A stretch of 64,000 nt of DNA, from positions 434,001-498,000 of the forward strand of contig NZ_JABXYU010000001.1 in NCBI RefSeq assembly GCF_013394795.1, given 5' to 3'. Below the pieces are notes generated by a model. The model had not been told where the DNA came from and ran no database searches. It saw only the letters and a program-made list of their open reading frames with translations. Below, piece after piece: positions 28,191 to 37,219 of the stretch (the stretch's first letter is position 1; every line of letters begins with the position of its first letter). The translations under genes were made by a program, and so were the position numbers. The stretch comes from Leptotrichia sp. oral taxon 223 (GTDB lineage Bacteria > Fusobacteriota > Fusobacteriia > Fusobacteriales > Leptotrichiaceae).

Positions 28191-28357
28191 TTGTAATTTA
28201 GGATAAAAATAATATATAATATAATCATAATGTTTTAAAACAAAATTTAAAAATAATATCTGTTTTTTTATTTATATAGTAATCATCTACTTAATTTAAA
28301 AAAAAATTCACTATAAATATATTTAATTTATACAATAAAAAATTAAAGGAGAGCACT

Positions 28358-29107
28358 ATGATAAGAACCAATGAGGAAAAATTTCTGAAAAAATTGAAAG
28401 AAAATATCAATATTGAAAGCTTAAAAGGAGATGGAAAAATATTTTCATATGTAAACGGAAATTATCTTGCAGGAGATAATGAAAAATATATGAATATGTA
28501 TGATAAATTATCATTCTGGTATGATTTTGGTGAAAAATGGATAGGACTGCTCAGATATGGAAATACAATTTCTGAAATGAGAAAAAATCTTATGGAACAT
28601 CTGGAATGGAAAAATGGTATTTCTGTTTTGTATGTTTCCATTGGCACTGGAAAGGATTTAAATTTTATTCCACAGAATGTTGATTTAAAATCTTTAGATT
28701 TTACAGGTATAGACATTTCCCGTGGTATGTTAAAAAAATGTCATTCAATCTGGAAAAAAAGAACAAACCTCACATTAGTAAATTGCTGTGCAGAAGATTT
28801 ACCTTTTAAGGACAATGCTTTTGATATTGTTTTTCATGTAGGAGGAATTAATTTTTTTACTGATAAGGCTCTGGCTATAAAAGAAATGATCCGTGTATCA
28901 AAACCTGGTTCAAAAATAATGATAGCAGATGAAACCGCAGATTTTATCGGAACTCAATATAAGAAAAGTATTTTTACAAAAAATTACTACAGGAATACAG
29001 ATTTTGATTTAAGTGAAATTCAGAAATGCATACCTGAAAGTGTAAAAGAAAAGAAGACAGACTTTTTATGGAATAACAGATTCTATTGTATTACATTCAG
29101 AAAATAG
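28358..29107 (+). CDS. Class I SAM-dependent methyltransferase
   Basis: 249 residues. Motif I is VLYVSIGTGKDLNF, followed by FTGIDISRGMLKKC (acidic residue for the ribose hydroxyls), CAEDLPFKDNAFDIVFHVGG and the post-motif MIRVSKPGSKIMIADE. This is the Methyltransf_11/UbiE-like class. The substrate cannot be deduced. GGAGAG precedes the start. It is a single gene between a repeat and asnA. Confidence 0.9.
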   Translation: MIRTNEEKFLKKLKENINIESLKGDGKIFSYVNGNYLAGDNEKYMNMYDKLSFWYDFGEKWIGLLRYGNTISEMRKNLMEHLEWKNGISVLYVSIGTGKDLNFIPQNVDLKSLDFTGIDISRGMLKKCHSIWKKRTNLTLVNCCAEDLPFKDNAFDIVFHVGGINFFTDKALAIKEMIRVSKPGSKIMIADETADFIGTQYKKSIFTKNYYRNTDFDLSEIQKCIPESVKEKKTDFLWNNRFYCITFRK

Positions 29108-29248
29108 ATAAAACAGTACTTTCATTCTCAACTTTAAGATAAGAGGTGTTGTTTTAGAAAAAATTGGCACAATTAATATTGTAATTTAAGTTAAAAAAAT
29201 CTTTTATCTGAGTATTTATAAATATTCTTTTTAAGAAAAATAAAAAAT

Positions 29249-29277
29249 TTGACAATAAATAAAAATTTTGATAACAT
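29249..29277 (+). promoter_or_regulatory. asnA promoter
   Basis: TTGACA (29249-29254), a 17-base spacer and TAACAT (29272-29277) lie 39 bases before the asnA start. Confidence 0.7.
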
Positions 29278-29316
29278 TTACGGGTAGAATAAAAAACTGT
29301 GAAAGAAGGAGAGTAT

Positions 29317-30333
29317 ATGTCAAGTATTATAATTCCAAAAAATTATGATCCAAAATACGGGATTATGGAAACAGAAATCGCTATAAAAGCGGCAAAAGAC
29401 TGTTTTGAAAAAGAGCTTGCAAAAGCGTTGGACTTAACAAGAATTTCGGCACCTATGTTCGTTAGAAAGACGGCAGGGATTAATGACAACTTAAACGGTG
29501 TTGAGCGTCCTGTGGCTTTTGAAACAAAAGAAATGCCAGATGTAACATTGGAAATTGTACATTCGCTTGCAAAATGGAAAAGAATCGCATTAAAGCAGTA
29601 TGGTGTAGAAGCTGGAAAAGGGATTTACACAGATATGAATGCCATTAGAAGAGATGAGGATTTGGACAATATACATTCGATTTATGTCGATCAGTGGGAC
29701 TGGGAGAAAGTTATTTCAAAAGAAGATAGAAATATTGACTTTTTAAAGGACACTGTAAAAAAAATATATCAAGTCTTTTTAAATGCAGAAAAAGAATTGA
29801 CAGACAAATTCGATAAATTTGAAAAATTTTTACCAAAGGAAGTAACATTTATCACTTCTCAAGAGCTGGAAAATTTATATCCTGAATTGACTCCAAACGA
29901 AAGGGAAGACAAATTTTCAAAAGAAAATGGAGCAATATTTATTATGCAAATTGGAAAAGTATTAAATTCAGGACAAAGACACGACGGCCGTGCCCCAGAT
30001 TATGATGATTGGGAATTAAATGGAGATTTGATTATGTGGAATCCAGTTCTTGAAAGATCGCTGGAATTATCATCAATGGGAATCCGTGTGGACAAAGCCG
30101 CTCTAGAACGTCAATTAAAAGAGTTAAATCTGGAAGAAAGAAAAAATCTTGATTTTCACAAAATGCTTCTAAACGATGAATTGCCACTAACAATCGGTGG
30201 AGGAATCGGACAGTCAAGAATCTGTATGTTTTTATTGCAAAAAGCTCACATTGGAGAAGTTCAGGCCTCAGTTTGGACTCCTGAAATTGTGAAGGAATGT
30301 AAAGAAAACGGAATCAATCTTTTATGGTATTAA
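29317..30333 (+). CDS. asnA: Aspartate-ammonia ligase
   Basis: The ammonia-dependent asparagine synthetase (338 residues), a class II tRNA-synthetase-like fold. LTRISAPMFVRKTAGINDNLNG, RRDEDLDNIHSIYVDQWDWE, GQRHDGRAPDYDDW and the C-terminal GGGIGQSRICMFLLQ are characteristic. The ATG at 29317 is preceded by AAGGAGA; a GTG six codons upstream is in frame but overlaps that site. It is monocistronic, with its own promoter and a terminator. Confidence 0.97.
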   Translation: MSSIIIPKNYDPKYGIMETEIAIKAAKDCFEKELAKALDLTRISAPMFVRKTAGINDNLNGVERPVAFETKEMPDVTLEIVHSLAKWKRIALKQYGVEAGKGIYTDMNAIRRDEDLDNIHSIYVDQWDWEKVISKEDRNIDFLKDTVKKIYQVFLNAEKELTDKFDKFEKFLPKEVTFITSQELENLYPELTPNEREDKFSKENGAIFIMQIGKVLNSGQRHDGRAPDYDDWELNGDLIMWNPVLERSLELSSMGIRVDKAALERQLKELNLEERKNLDFHKMLLNDELPLTIGGGIGQSRICMFLLQKAHIGEVQASVWTPEIVKECKENGINLLWY

Positions 30334-30355
30334 GATAGAAAATCTGAAATGTAAC

Positions 30356-30400
30356 AAAAAAAAGTGAATTACTAATTAATTTTAGTTTTTCACTTTTTTA
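30356..30400. terminator. Bidirectional terminator
   Basis: AAAAAAGTGAA (about 30358-30368) pairs with TTCACTTTTTT (about 30389-30399) between the convergent asnA and C26 peptidase genes, with A/T tracts on both sides. Confidence 0.7.
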
Positions 30401-30413
30401 TTTAAAATTTAAA

Positions 30414-31142
30414 TTATTTCCCGCAACTTTCAATAAACTTGTCAAAAATCTCCTGCATTTTCTCATTCCCACGAACTGCCATCATTTCAGGATGCCATTG
30501 TACTGCATAAAAGAATTTATGATTTTTGTTTTGAAAAGCCTCTACTATTCCATCGTTTGCTTTTGCAATAGCAATCAAGCCATTTCCCAAATCTTTTATC
30601 ATTTGATGATGGAAAGAGTTTGTTCTAGTTTTTTCTCCAAAAATTTCAAATAAAATATTATCCTTTTCAATATTTATATCGTGTGTAGGCAAGTCAGGAA
30701 GCCACTTTTGCATATGATTAATCGTCGTTCCCGTATATTTTACATCTTGATACAAACTTCCGCCAAAATAGACATTTGCAATTTGCAATCCACGACAAAT
30801 CCCAAAAATAGGCTTTCCAGTTTTCATAAACTCATCTAAAATTTCAAGCTCAAATTTATCCCGCTCTGGTGTAATACTCCCAACTTCCTGCAGACAGTTC
30901 TCTCCATATAAAATCGGATCAGGATCTCCTCCTCCAGAAAGTAAAAGACCGTCCAGAAGCTGAATTTGTTCCCTTATAACTTCCATATTTTCTGTTATTG
31001 GCAAAATAAATGGTATTCCTCCAGCATTTATAACCGCCTTGCTGTAATCCACAGAAACTATCGTCTTGTGATCATTTAGTCTATTTGGGTTTAATTCCAG
31101 CGAAGTAGTAATCCCTATAATTGGTTTTCTTTTATTATTCAT
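30414..31142 (-). CDS. Class I glutamine amidotransferase-like hydrolase (C26)
   Basis: 242 residues, in the family of gamma-glutamyl-gamma-aminobutyrate hydrolase PuuD. GLLLSGGGDPDP, the nucleophile Cys in FGICRGLQI, and the His-Glu pair in AVQWHPE complete the triad. It probably hydrolyses gamma-glutamyl bonds of small peptides or amines. It is the last gene of a run with the M19 dipeptidase (41 bases upstream), suggesting peptide or glutamyl-peptide salvage. Confidence 0.9.
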   Translation of the reverse strand: MNNKRKPIIGITTSLELNPNRLNDHKTIVSVDYSKAVINAGGIPFILPITENMEVIREQIQLLDGLLLSGGGDPDPILYGENCLQEVGSITPERDKFELEILDEFMKTGKPIFGICRGLQIANVYFGGSLYQDVKYTGTTINHMQKWLPDLPTHDINIEKDNILFEIFGEKTRTNSFHHQMIKDLGNGLIAIAKANDGIVEAFQNKNHKFFYAVQWHPEMMAVRGNEKMQEIFDKFIESCGK

Positions 31143-31183
31143 CTATCAAATTCCTTTCTTTCCCCCGTTTTTATTATCACTTT

Positions 31184-32167
31184 TTATTTAAAATTTCTCA
31201 CTCTTCCAAAAAAATCAATAAAGTTCTTATAAGTTACCATCTCAATCTCATTTTGAGAGTATCCTCTTTTTTTCAAGGCTTTTTTTACATTGCCTAACTC
31301 TGTAACATCGTGAAGACCAAGAAGTCCATCAACCTCTTCTCCTTCTGGAGTATAATATTCAGCAAAGTCAAGTCCAAATCCAACTTTATCCAGTCCAATT
31401 TTCTCAGCCACATATTCCAGATGATTTAAAAGCATTTCCAGATTTTTTTCATTTTCATTTTGACTGACAAAATTGTGATAACTGTTCATTCCAACCATTC
31501 CCCCTCGTTCACCGATACATAAAATTTGATCATCAGTTAAGTTCCTCATTGACGGACAAAGACTTCTGGCATTTGAATGTGAGGCAAAAAAAGGCTTTTT
31601 AGAATGTTTGACAATATCCCAGAATGTTTTATCGTTAGCATGTGAAACATCAAGTAAGATTCCCAATTCATTGATTATTCTCACAGCATCAATTCCAAGT
31701 GAAGTCAATCCCCTGTTTTTATCTCCACTCTGCCCTGTTGCAAAAGCGTTTGCTTCATTCCAAGTCATTCCAATATGTCGCACACCAAGCTGATTTAATA
31801 AATAAATATAATCAAGTTTATCTCCAATCCCTGGAAGCCCTTCTATTCCAAGCATAATTCCAAACTTTTTATCTTCTTCCTTAACATTTTTCCAATTTTC
31901 AAAAATTTTAAAATCAGATGGCTCTTTTATAACCTTTATCAAATCTCTTGCGTGGTACAATTCCTCAGTCATTGCTCGCAAATCTGCAAAAAAATATTCT
32001 TCAGTATTCTCCACTTCATTCACATTCAAATAAATAACAAAAATTCCTCCAGAAAGCCCTCCTTTCAAAAATTTTTCCTTGTATTTATTTCTAATAACGT
32101 CCTTATTTCCCTTCTGATATTCCCAGAAATTATCCGTCCACACATCTGCATGCATATCAAAAAACAT
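31184..32167 (-). CDS. Membrane-dipeptidase family (M19) peptidase
   Basis: 327 residues, zinc-dependent renal-dipeptidase-like fold. Metal-binding DMHADVW lies at the N-terminus, with the bridging Glu in GIEGLPGIG. LDVSHANDKTFWDI and FASHSNARSLCPSMRN supply the two His, and GFGLDFAEYY the Asp. No signal peptide is present, so it is cytoplasmic. Members cleave dipeptides, often with D-residues. The upstream region is duplicated before dus (see the repeat at 32193). Confidence 0.92.
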   Translation of the reverse strand: MFFDMHADVWTDNFWEYQKGNKDVIRNKYKEKFLKGGLSGGIFVIYLNVNEVENTEEYFFADLRAMTEELYHARDLIKVIKEPSDFKIFENWKNVKEEDKKFGIMLGIEGLPGIGDKLDYIYLLNQLGVRHIGMTWNEANAFATGQSGDKNRGLTSLGIDAVRIINELGILLDVSHANDKTFWDIVKHSKKPFFASHSNARSLCPSMRNLTDDQILCIGERGGMVGMNSYHNFVSQNENEKNLEMLLNHLEYVAEKIGLDKVGFGLDFAEYYTPEGEEVDGLLGLHDVTELGNVKKALKKRGYSQNEIEMVTYKNFIDFFGRVRNFK

Positions 32168-32192
32168 TGATTTTTTCCTTCTTTCTATGTAA

Positions 32193-32300
32193 ATTTATTT
32201 TATACTATTTCCTGCTTAAAGAATATAAACAAAAAGTTTATGAAACTAAAGTTATTTTTTCTATTATACAATCCATGTAACTATTAAAATATATAATTAA
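32193..32300 (-). promoter_or_regulatory. Upstream region shared with the dus gene
   Basis: This stretch matches 35205-35325 at most positions (TTTTAATAGTTACAT, then TTGTATAATAG, AATAACTTTA and AAATAGTATAAA on the minus strand). It contains a TATAAT at 32263-32268 and lies just upstream of the M19 gene. It is either a common promoter region or a dispersed repeat. A weaker third copy lies at 33455-33570 before the S66 gene. Confidence 0.5.
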
Positions 32301-32347
32301 AATAAGAAAAATTTAGTAAAATGTCGCAATTAATATTGCAATTTATG

Positions 32348-32425
32348 AAATAAAATTATAAAAGTCTTTAAGACAAATTCTTAAAAATTAGATTTGATTT
32401 TTTTAACAAGGCTTTCAACTTAATT
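32348..32425 (+). repeat. Dispersed repeat, pair with 24898-24980
   Basis: AAATAAAATTATAAAAGTCT followed by TTAAGA, then ATTTGATTTTTT and AACAA, occur here and in inverted orientation at 24898-24980 with scattered differences. There is no coding potential and the function is unknown. Confidence 0.55.
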
Positions 32426-32442
32426 GTTATAAAATTTTACTT

Positions 32443-33405
32443 CTATTTTTCAAAATAAATTTCATTCTTATTTTCATTAATCTTCAAAGTACATTTTGCT
32501 CCCATCGGCATTGTTACCAAATCAGGCTTTTCATGTCCACTTTCAAGTCCATAAATTACAGGCTTTTCATAATCCTTGAAAAAATCTTTTAAAAAGTCCA
32601 TTAACTCATAATTTTCTCCATAAGTATTCTCACAGCCTGCAAAATTTCCAAGTAAAACCGCATTACAGTCTTCAAATTTTCCAGCATATTTCAAATGTGT
32701 CATCATTCTGTCAATCCTGCTGATTTCCTCTTCAATTTCCTCAATAAAAAATATTTTTCCTTTTGTATCAATTTCATAATCTGTTCCTAAAGTTGTAACA
32801 ATTATTGAAAGATTTCCACCAGTTAATTCACCATTTATTTTTTTATTTTCAAAATCCTTTTTATACAGAAGTGACGTTTCTTTTTCTGCTCCAGTTTTTT
32901 CATCTATTGGATTTTCAAATAACCATTTTTCATCTTTTTTCTTATCCAAGGCATTAAAAAAAGATTTTTTTGTAAACTCATTAAAATCATTAAACATATT
33001 TGATTTTACCATAGGCCCATGAAAAACTCCCAAATTACACTTCTGATTGAAAGCAATGCTCAAATTTGTAACATCGCTATAACCCACAAAAACTTTAGGA
33101 TTTTTCTTTATTAATTCATAATCCAGCTTATCCAAAAGCTGAGAAGCACTAAATCCACCCTTCACACAAAAAATCCCTTTAATTTCACCATCAGAAAAAG
33201 CCCTATGTAAATCTTTTGCCCTAATTTCAGGCGTTCCCGCCATATATCCTCCAATATTCTCAAAAAGACTCTCCCCTAACACTGGCTCAAAATCTAAGTT
33301 TTTCACAACTTCCTTACATTTTTCAATATCTTCCTCAAAAATAGGAGAAGAAGTGCATACTAAAAACACTTTATCTCCTTGTTTTAATGGTTCCGGAAAA
33401 TTCAT
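32443..33405 (-). CDS. LD-carboxypeptidase family (S66) protein
   Basis: 320 residues. The nucleophile elbow is GYSDVTNL with Ser near 105, the charge-relay Glu is in FFIEEIEEE, and a C-terminal LESGHEKPDL supplies the His. FCVKGGFSASQLLDKLD is the family's early block. Members are either LdcA, which trims murein tetrapeptides, or MccF, which inactivates microcin C7. With an M19 dipeptidase and a C26 hydrolase nearby, peptidoglycan-peptide recycling is the simpler guess. No signal peptide. Confidence 0.9.
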   Translation of the reverse strand: MNFPEPLKQGDKVFLVCTSSPIFEEDIEKCKEVVKNLDFEPVLGESLFENIGGYMAGTPEIRAKDLHRAFSDGEIKGIFCVKGGFSASQLLDKLDYELIKKNPKVFVGYSDVTNLSIAFNQKCNLGVFHGPMVKSNMFNDFNEFTKKSFFNALDKKKDEKWLFENPIDEKTGAEKETSLLYKKDFENKKINGELTGGNLSIIVTTLGTDYEIDTKGKIFFIEEIEEEISRIDRMMTHLKYAGKFEDCNAVLLGNFAGCENTYGENYELMDFLKDFFKDYEKPVIYGLESGHEKPDLVTMPMGAKCTLKINENKNEIYFEK

Positions 33406-33580
33406 CTTTAAACTCCTTTTTTATTTTTTCAAGTTTTTATCTTTATAAATTGGCTATATTATTATTTATTACTACTATTTTCTATTTAAACGGCAAAAAT
33501 CAATTAAAACCATTTTTTACAGTTAACATAACTATTATAGATTCTAATTTGTTTTTACAAGGTTTAGTATAAACAATATT

Positions 33581-34072
33581 TTAAATATTCATTTTGTAAA
33601 TTTCAATTTTAAAAACAACCTTTGTAACAATCTTTCTTATACTTCCAGAATTATCATTTTCGGAAACATTAAGTTCAGGCTTATGCACATCATTTGGGAA
33701 AAATACAAACACATCCCCAGTTTTCATAACTACATCAAATGCTTTTTCACCTTCCAGAATTACCAAATCCTTTTCAGAATCAAAGCTCTTAACTTCCATA
33801 TTTCGAATATCACTAATTGCAACTTTTTCAGTTCCATTAATCATAATTTGTACATCCAAATATTTTTTATGGCTTTCCCAAAATTTCTCATTTTCACTTT
33901 TTGTAAAATATTTTCCTACATTCATTTTAATGTCATTATATCCTACATCATAACTTCCATGTACAAGCGATAAAATTTTGTTCTCATTTTTTTTCGCAAA
34001 TTCAATGCAAAATTGAATATCCTTTGCCAAACTTTTGTTTTGCACTTCATCATTCATATTTGTAAAAATCAT
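33581..34072 (-). CDS. YhcH/YjgK/YiaL family protein
   Basis: 163 residues of the cupin-like DUF386 family. KKYLDVQIMINGTEKV and GDVFVFFPNDVHKPEL (metal-binding His) are typical. Family members include the EbgC subunit and proteins linked to sialic-acid and sugar catabolism, perhaps as sugar anomerases or isomerases. No sugar genes lie next to it here. It has an AAGGAGA ribosome-binding site. Confidence 0.88.
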   Translation of the reverse strand: MIFTNMNDEVQNKSLAKDIQFCIEFAKKNENKILSLVHGSYDVGYNDIKMNVGKYFTKSENEKFWESHKKYLDVQIMINGTEKVAISDIRNMEVKSFDSEKDLVILEGEKAFDVVMKTGDVFVFFPNDVHKPELNVSENDNSGSIRKIVTKVVFKIEIYKMNI

Positions 34073-34171
34073 TTTTTACACTCTCCTTTAAAAAATCACA
34101 GCTAATTCTTAACTGTGATTATACCCTTTTTTATTAAGAATTTCAATAAAAAAACTTATTTAAAAATTTGT

Positions 34172-35149
34172 TTACAGCATTTCAATCATCTTTATTTTTT
34201 CTAAAATTCCTTTTTCTAAAATAATTTTGTCAATTTTACTTTTTAAATTTTCATCATAAAAATTTTCAATTACTGCAATTTCACTATTTCTATCCAAATT
34301 TTTATCCCAGAATTTTTGGAAATATGGACGTAAAAATTTGTTTATTTCAAGCACAGCCTTCTTTTCTCCTTTATTTTTCACGATATTTTGCAAATGTTCC
34401 AAAACAAGTAATTTTGTTTCATCAAAAGTTTGAATTGTGTTTATTCTGCCAGTCTGCAAAAATTCCCTTGTTTGTGAAATTAACCAAGGATTACCGATTA
34501 TGCCACGTGAAAGTATTATACCGTCAAGGTTGCACGGAGTTATTCTTCGTTTTATTTCGGAAGGTTCAAATAAATCGCCGTTTCCAAAAAAATGTATATT
34601 TCTTGGCATTTTGCTTAGTTTTTCAACAATTTCCCAGTTGGCAGTTCCAGAATACATTTGTTTTTGAGTCCGTCCATGAACACAGATAAAATCAAGGTTA
34701 TGCTTATTTGCCAAATTTAAAAATATTTCAGGATTGTCAAAATCCTTATAGCCAACACGTATTTTTATTGAAATTTCAGCACCAATATCTTGCGTTTCCA
34801 AAAGAACCTGATTAACTAAGTTATAGTTTTCAAGAAGTGCCGAGCCAGCTCCATTTTTTATAATCTTAGGCTGTGGACATCCCATATTTATATTAATTTT
34901 TCTAAATCCCAAATTTTTCAGCTTTAAAATTCCCGAAACCAACTCATCCTTATCTCCACCAAAAATTTGTGTTCCAGTTTTTTGCTTATTATCACATTTC
35001 AAAAGCTCATTTAAAGTAATTTCATCCTCACGATTCAATAAATTCGCATTTACCATTTCTGTAAACAAAAAGTCAGGCTCAAATTTTTCAAGTATTTTTC
35101 TAAAAGAATAATCAGTAATTCCGGCCATTGGAGCAGTGTATATTTTCAT
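34172..35149 (-). CDS. tRNA-dihydrouridine synthase
   Basis: 325 residues, an FMN-dependent TIM-barrel enzyme reducing uridines in tRNA. MAGITDYSFRKIL, LFTEMVNANLL, INMGCPQPKIIKNGAGSALL (catalytic Cys), IKIRVGYKD, FICVHGRTQKQMYSG and FGNGDLF are intact. The DusB-type motif order makes that subfamily most likely. It is a single gene, with the upstream region duplicated at 32193. Confidence 0.93.
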   Translation of the reverse strand: MKIYTAPMAGITDYSFRKILEKFEPDFLFTEMVNANLLNREDEITLNELLKCDNKQKTGTQIFGGDKDELVSGILKLKNLGFRKININMGCPQPKIIKNGAGSALLENYNLVNQVLLETQDIGAEISIKIRVGYKDFDNPEIFLNLANKHNLDFICVHGRTQKQMYSGTANWEIVEKLSKMPRNIHFFGNGDLFEPSEIKRRITPCNLDGIILSRGIIGNPWLISQTREFLQTGRINTIQTFDETKLLVLEHLQNIVKNKGEKKAVLEINKFLRPYFQKFWDKNLDRNSEIAVIENFYDENLKSKIDKIILEKGILEKIKMIEML

Positions 35150-35204
35150 TTTCTCTCCTGTTTTTTATTTTACATTATATACTTAAAATGAAAAAAAATC
35201 AAAT

Positions 35205-35325
35205 TGAGAAAATTATTTATACTATTTCCCATTTAAAGAGTAGAAATCAAAAATTCATGAAATTAAAGTTATTTTTTTACATGATTATGCTATTATACAA
35301 TCTATGTAACTATTAAAATATCCTT
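35205..35325 (-). promoter_or_regulatory. Duplicated upstream region before dus
   Basis: The partner of 32193-32300, with TATAAT at 35292-35297 on the minus strand. The gap 35150-35712 otherwise holds only AT-rich sequence and the forward promoter at 35495. Confidence 0.5.
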
Positions 35326-35494
35326 TAATTAAATTTTATCATTAACTATCCATATAAACGATTTTTATTTAGATTTTAAAAAAAAATTTAGTACGTTTTC
35401 AAATTTAATTTTTATTCATTTTTTAATCAAGATTTTCAAAAATAACGGTTATTTATTTACTATAAATAAAAACATAAAATATTTAAAAAAATAG

Positions 35495-35523
35495 TTGACA
35501 TATCAATTTTTTTGTTGTATAAT
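35495..35523 (+). promoter_or_regulatory. Promoter of the secreted-protein gene at 35713
   Basis: TTGACA (35495-35500), a 17-base spacer and TATAAT (35518-35523): a consensus promoter. It leaves a 5' untranslated region of about 180 bases. Confidence 0.85.
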
Positions 35524-35712
35524 TAGATCGCAAAAACAAAGAAAGTCATTTACCATAAAATTAATAAAATAAATTTTTACTAAAAATAATTACAAAATTA
35601 AATTATTACAATTGAACTTTAAGAGCATTTATTCTATTAATAAAGGAAGTACATAATAAAAACAATTATATTTCCTACTAAATTAAAAATAAAAAATAAG
35701 GAGTGATTTAAG

Positions 35713-35961
35713 ATGAAAAAATTAGTTTTAGGAATATTTTTAGTGTGTGGAGTTTTAGGATTTTCAAGATATGTTGTACGATGCAGAGTTACAGATGTTA
35801 ATTCCAGCTATTCAAGATGCAGAAGTTTAGATTCAGGTAAATATTTCACATTTACAGATGGTATTTTTGATAGGCTTGAAGAAGGCTATACTTACACAGT
35901 TGAATTTTATGGAAATGGCTATAACAATTTATACTTAGAAGATGCAGAATTTGTTGACTAA
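35713..35961 (+). CDS. Small secreted protein, unknown family
   Basis: 82 residues. A signal peptide (MKKLVLGIFLVCGVLGFS) is followed by a ~62-residue domain with two Cys (VVRCRV, YSRCRS) that could form a disulfide, then a beta-rich tail GKYFTFTDG, YTYTVEFYGNGYNN. It does not resemble a family I know. AAGGAG precedes the start and a consensus promoter lies about 190 bases upstream. It is the first gene of the surface-protein island. Confidence 0.75.
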   Translation: MKKLVLGIFLVCGVLGFSRYVVRCRVTDVNSSYSRCRSLDSGKYFTFTDGIFDRLEEGYTYTVEFYGNGYNNLYLEDAEFVD

Positions 35962-36045
35962 TAAACAATTTATAAAATGATGCTGTAATAAAAAAAATGA
36001 CTTGCTTTGTAATAGAAAACTCTTGTAAAAAATAAAATTAGAAGG

Positions 36046-36090
36046 CACTTGGAGAAATAACTTTAAAAAACTGCTCTCTGAGTGTTTTTT
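36046..36090 (+). terminator. Possible terminator
   Basis: CACTTGGAGA (36046-36055) pairs with TCTCTGAGTG (36075-36084, two mismatches), followed by six T. It lies 85 bases past the small secreted-protein gene. I see nothing else between the two genes except the next promoter. Confidence 0.5.
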
Positions 36091-36160
36091 ATTTCCAACT
36101 TTATAAAAGGATTTACTAAAACGCTTTGCTGCTTCCTTTAAAATTAAGTAAAGCTGAGAT

Positions 36161-36188
36161 TTGACATTTATAAAAATCATAGTATAAT
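36161..36188 (+). promoter_or_regulatory. Promoter of the 36262 gene
   Basis: TTGACA (36161-36166), a 16-base spacer and TATAAT (36183-36188). Over 30 bases it is nearly identical to the promoter at 40619, including CATAGTATAATG. Confidence 0.75.
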
Positions 36189-36261
36189 GTTTGTAATAGA
36201 AAAAATACTAATAATTTTATAAACTTAAAAATTTTTTTTAACTATTTAATAAATCAAGAAA

Positions 36262-36969
36262 ATGGTTAATGTCTGGAATGAAGCCTCAAGTAATGCTGAC
36301 TTTGATACTTTGGAAAAAATTTTAGGGGATAAAATTGAATATTACCAATCCTCTGTTACTAAAACGTACTATATTTCCGATCAGAAGAAATTTTTTGAAA
36401 ATAATCCTGTTTATGGGCAAAAAATAAAAGGAGATATTACTGTTACACAAATTTCCAATAAGCAGGCAAAAGCGGAATTTGTCAAGGAAGTTACAACTAA
36501 AAAAGGTACAAAAGAATATCCTTCCTATCTTGTTTTTGAAAATGTAAATGGTGAATGGAAACTGATTTTGGAAAGCGATTTGATTTCTGATAAAAATGCT
36601 GAAAATAAACAAAAGCGTGTTCCTGAAAATCCTAATAAATCCACATACAAATATGATGAGCCAGTTACAATCGTCGGAACTTTTGGAATTAAGGAATTTG
36701 AAACAGAAACGGGAATTCAAAAACCGTATGTTTTAAGGTTAAGCTCGCCAATTACAGTAGTAGCAAATGGAGGGGACGAATTTAACGAAACAGAAACCAG
36801 TCAGAGCATAATCCAGATGTCTCCCTTGGAAGAACATATAAACTATTTAAAATCACGCAATGCTTATGGTAAACGTATTCAAGTTACAGGTTCATTTTAT
36901 CATTCTCATACAGGACATCATTTTACACCTGTTTTAATTTCTGTTTCTGAAGTTAAAATTTTAAATTAA
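36262..36969 (+). CDS. Protein with C-terminal DUF4431-like domain, signal peptide missing
   Basis: 235 residues. The first ~115 form an NTF2/SnoaL-like unit (FDTLEKILGDKIEYY, then GEWKLILESD). A later part ends NAYGKRIQVTGSFYHSHTG, resembling DUF4431 of exported proteins. Neighbours are secreted, yet this frame opens directly with MVNVWNEASSNADF, has no signal peptide and no clear ribosome-binding site, although a good promoter lies 75 bases upstream. A 5' deletion that removed the signal sequence is a plausible reading. A decayed copy of its 3' end lies at 41290. Confidence 0.65.
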   Translation: MVNVWNEASSNADFDTLEKILGDKIEYYQSSVTKTYYISDQKKFFENNPVYGQKIKGDITVTQISNKQAKAEFVKEVTTKKGTKEYPSYLVFENVNGEWKLILESDLISDKNAENKQKRVPENPNKSTYKYDEPVTIVGTFGIKEFETETGIQKPYVLRLSSPITVVANGGDEFNETETSQSIIQMSPLEEHINYLKSRNAYGKRIQVTGSFYHSHTGHHFTPVLISVSEVKILN

Positions 36970-36983
36970 TAAATACAAAAACT

Positions 36984-37018
36984 AGCTGTTTTATTTAAAA
37001 TGTAAGACAGCTTTTTTT
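36984..37018 (+). terminator. Rho-independent terminator
   Basis: AGCTGT (36984-36989) pairs with ACAGCT (37007-37012), followed by seven T, 15 bases after the preceding gene. Confidence 0.8.
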
Positions 37019-37111
37019 ATTTTCTGAATTTTTTAGACAGTTTGAATATCTTCAAATTCTTTTTCAAAAAAACAGAAAATTTATTACTTTAAAAATTTAT
37101 GTAATTTACTA

Positions 37112-37141
37112 TTGACTTTTTTTGAAAATATGAGTTATAAT
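37112..37141 (+). promoter_or_regulatory. Autotransporter promoter
   Basis: TTGACT (37112-37117), an 18-base spacer and TATAAT (37136-37141), about 78 bases before the start codon. Confidence 0.75.
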
Positions 37142-37219
37142 CCGAATATAACAAATAACAGAATTTAAGTTACTGTTATAAAATTTTGGTATATATATTC
37201 TTTAAAGGAGAGGATTACT

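Noticed and set aside
36262-36275. Naming the 36262 product a complete cytoplasmic protein
   Set aside because: Missing ribosome-binding site, secreted neighbours and a decayed partner copy make a lost N-terminus at least as likely, so completeness is not claimed.
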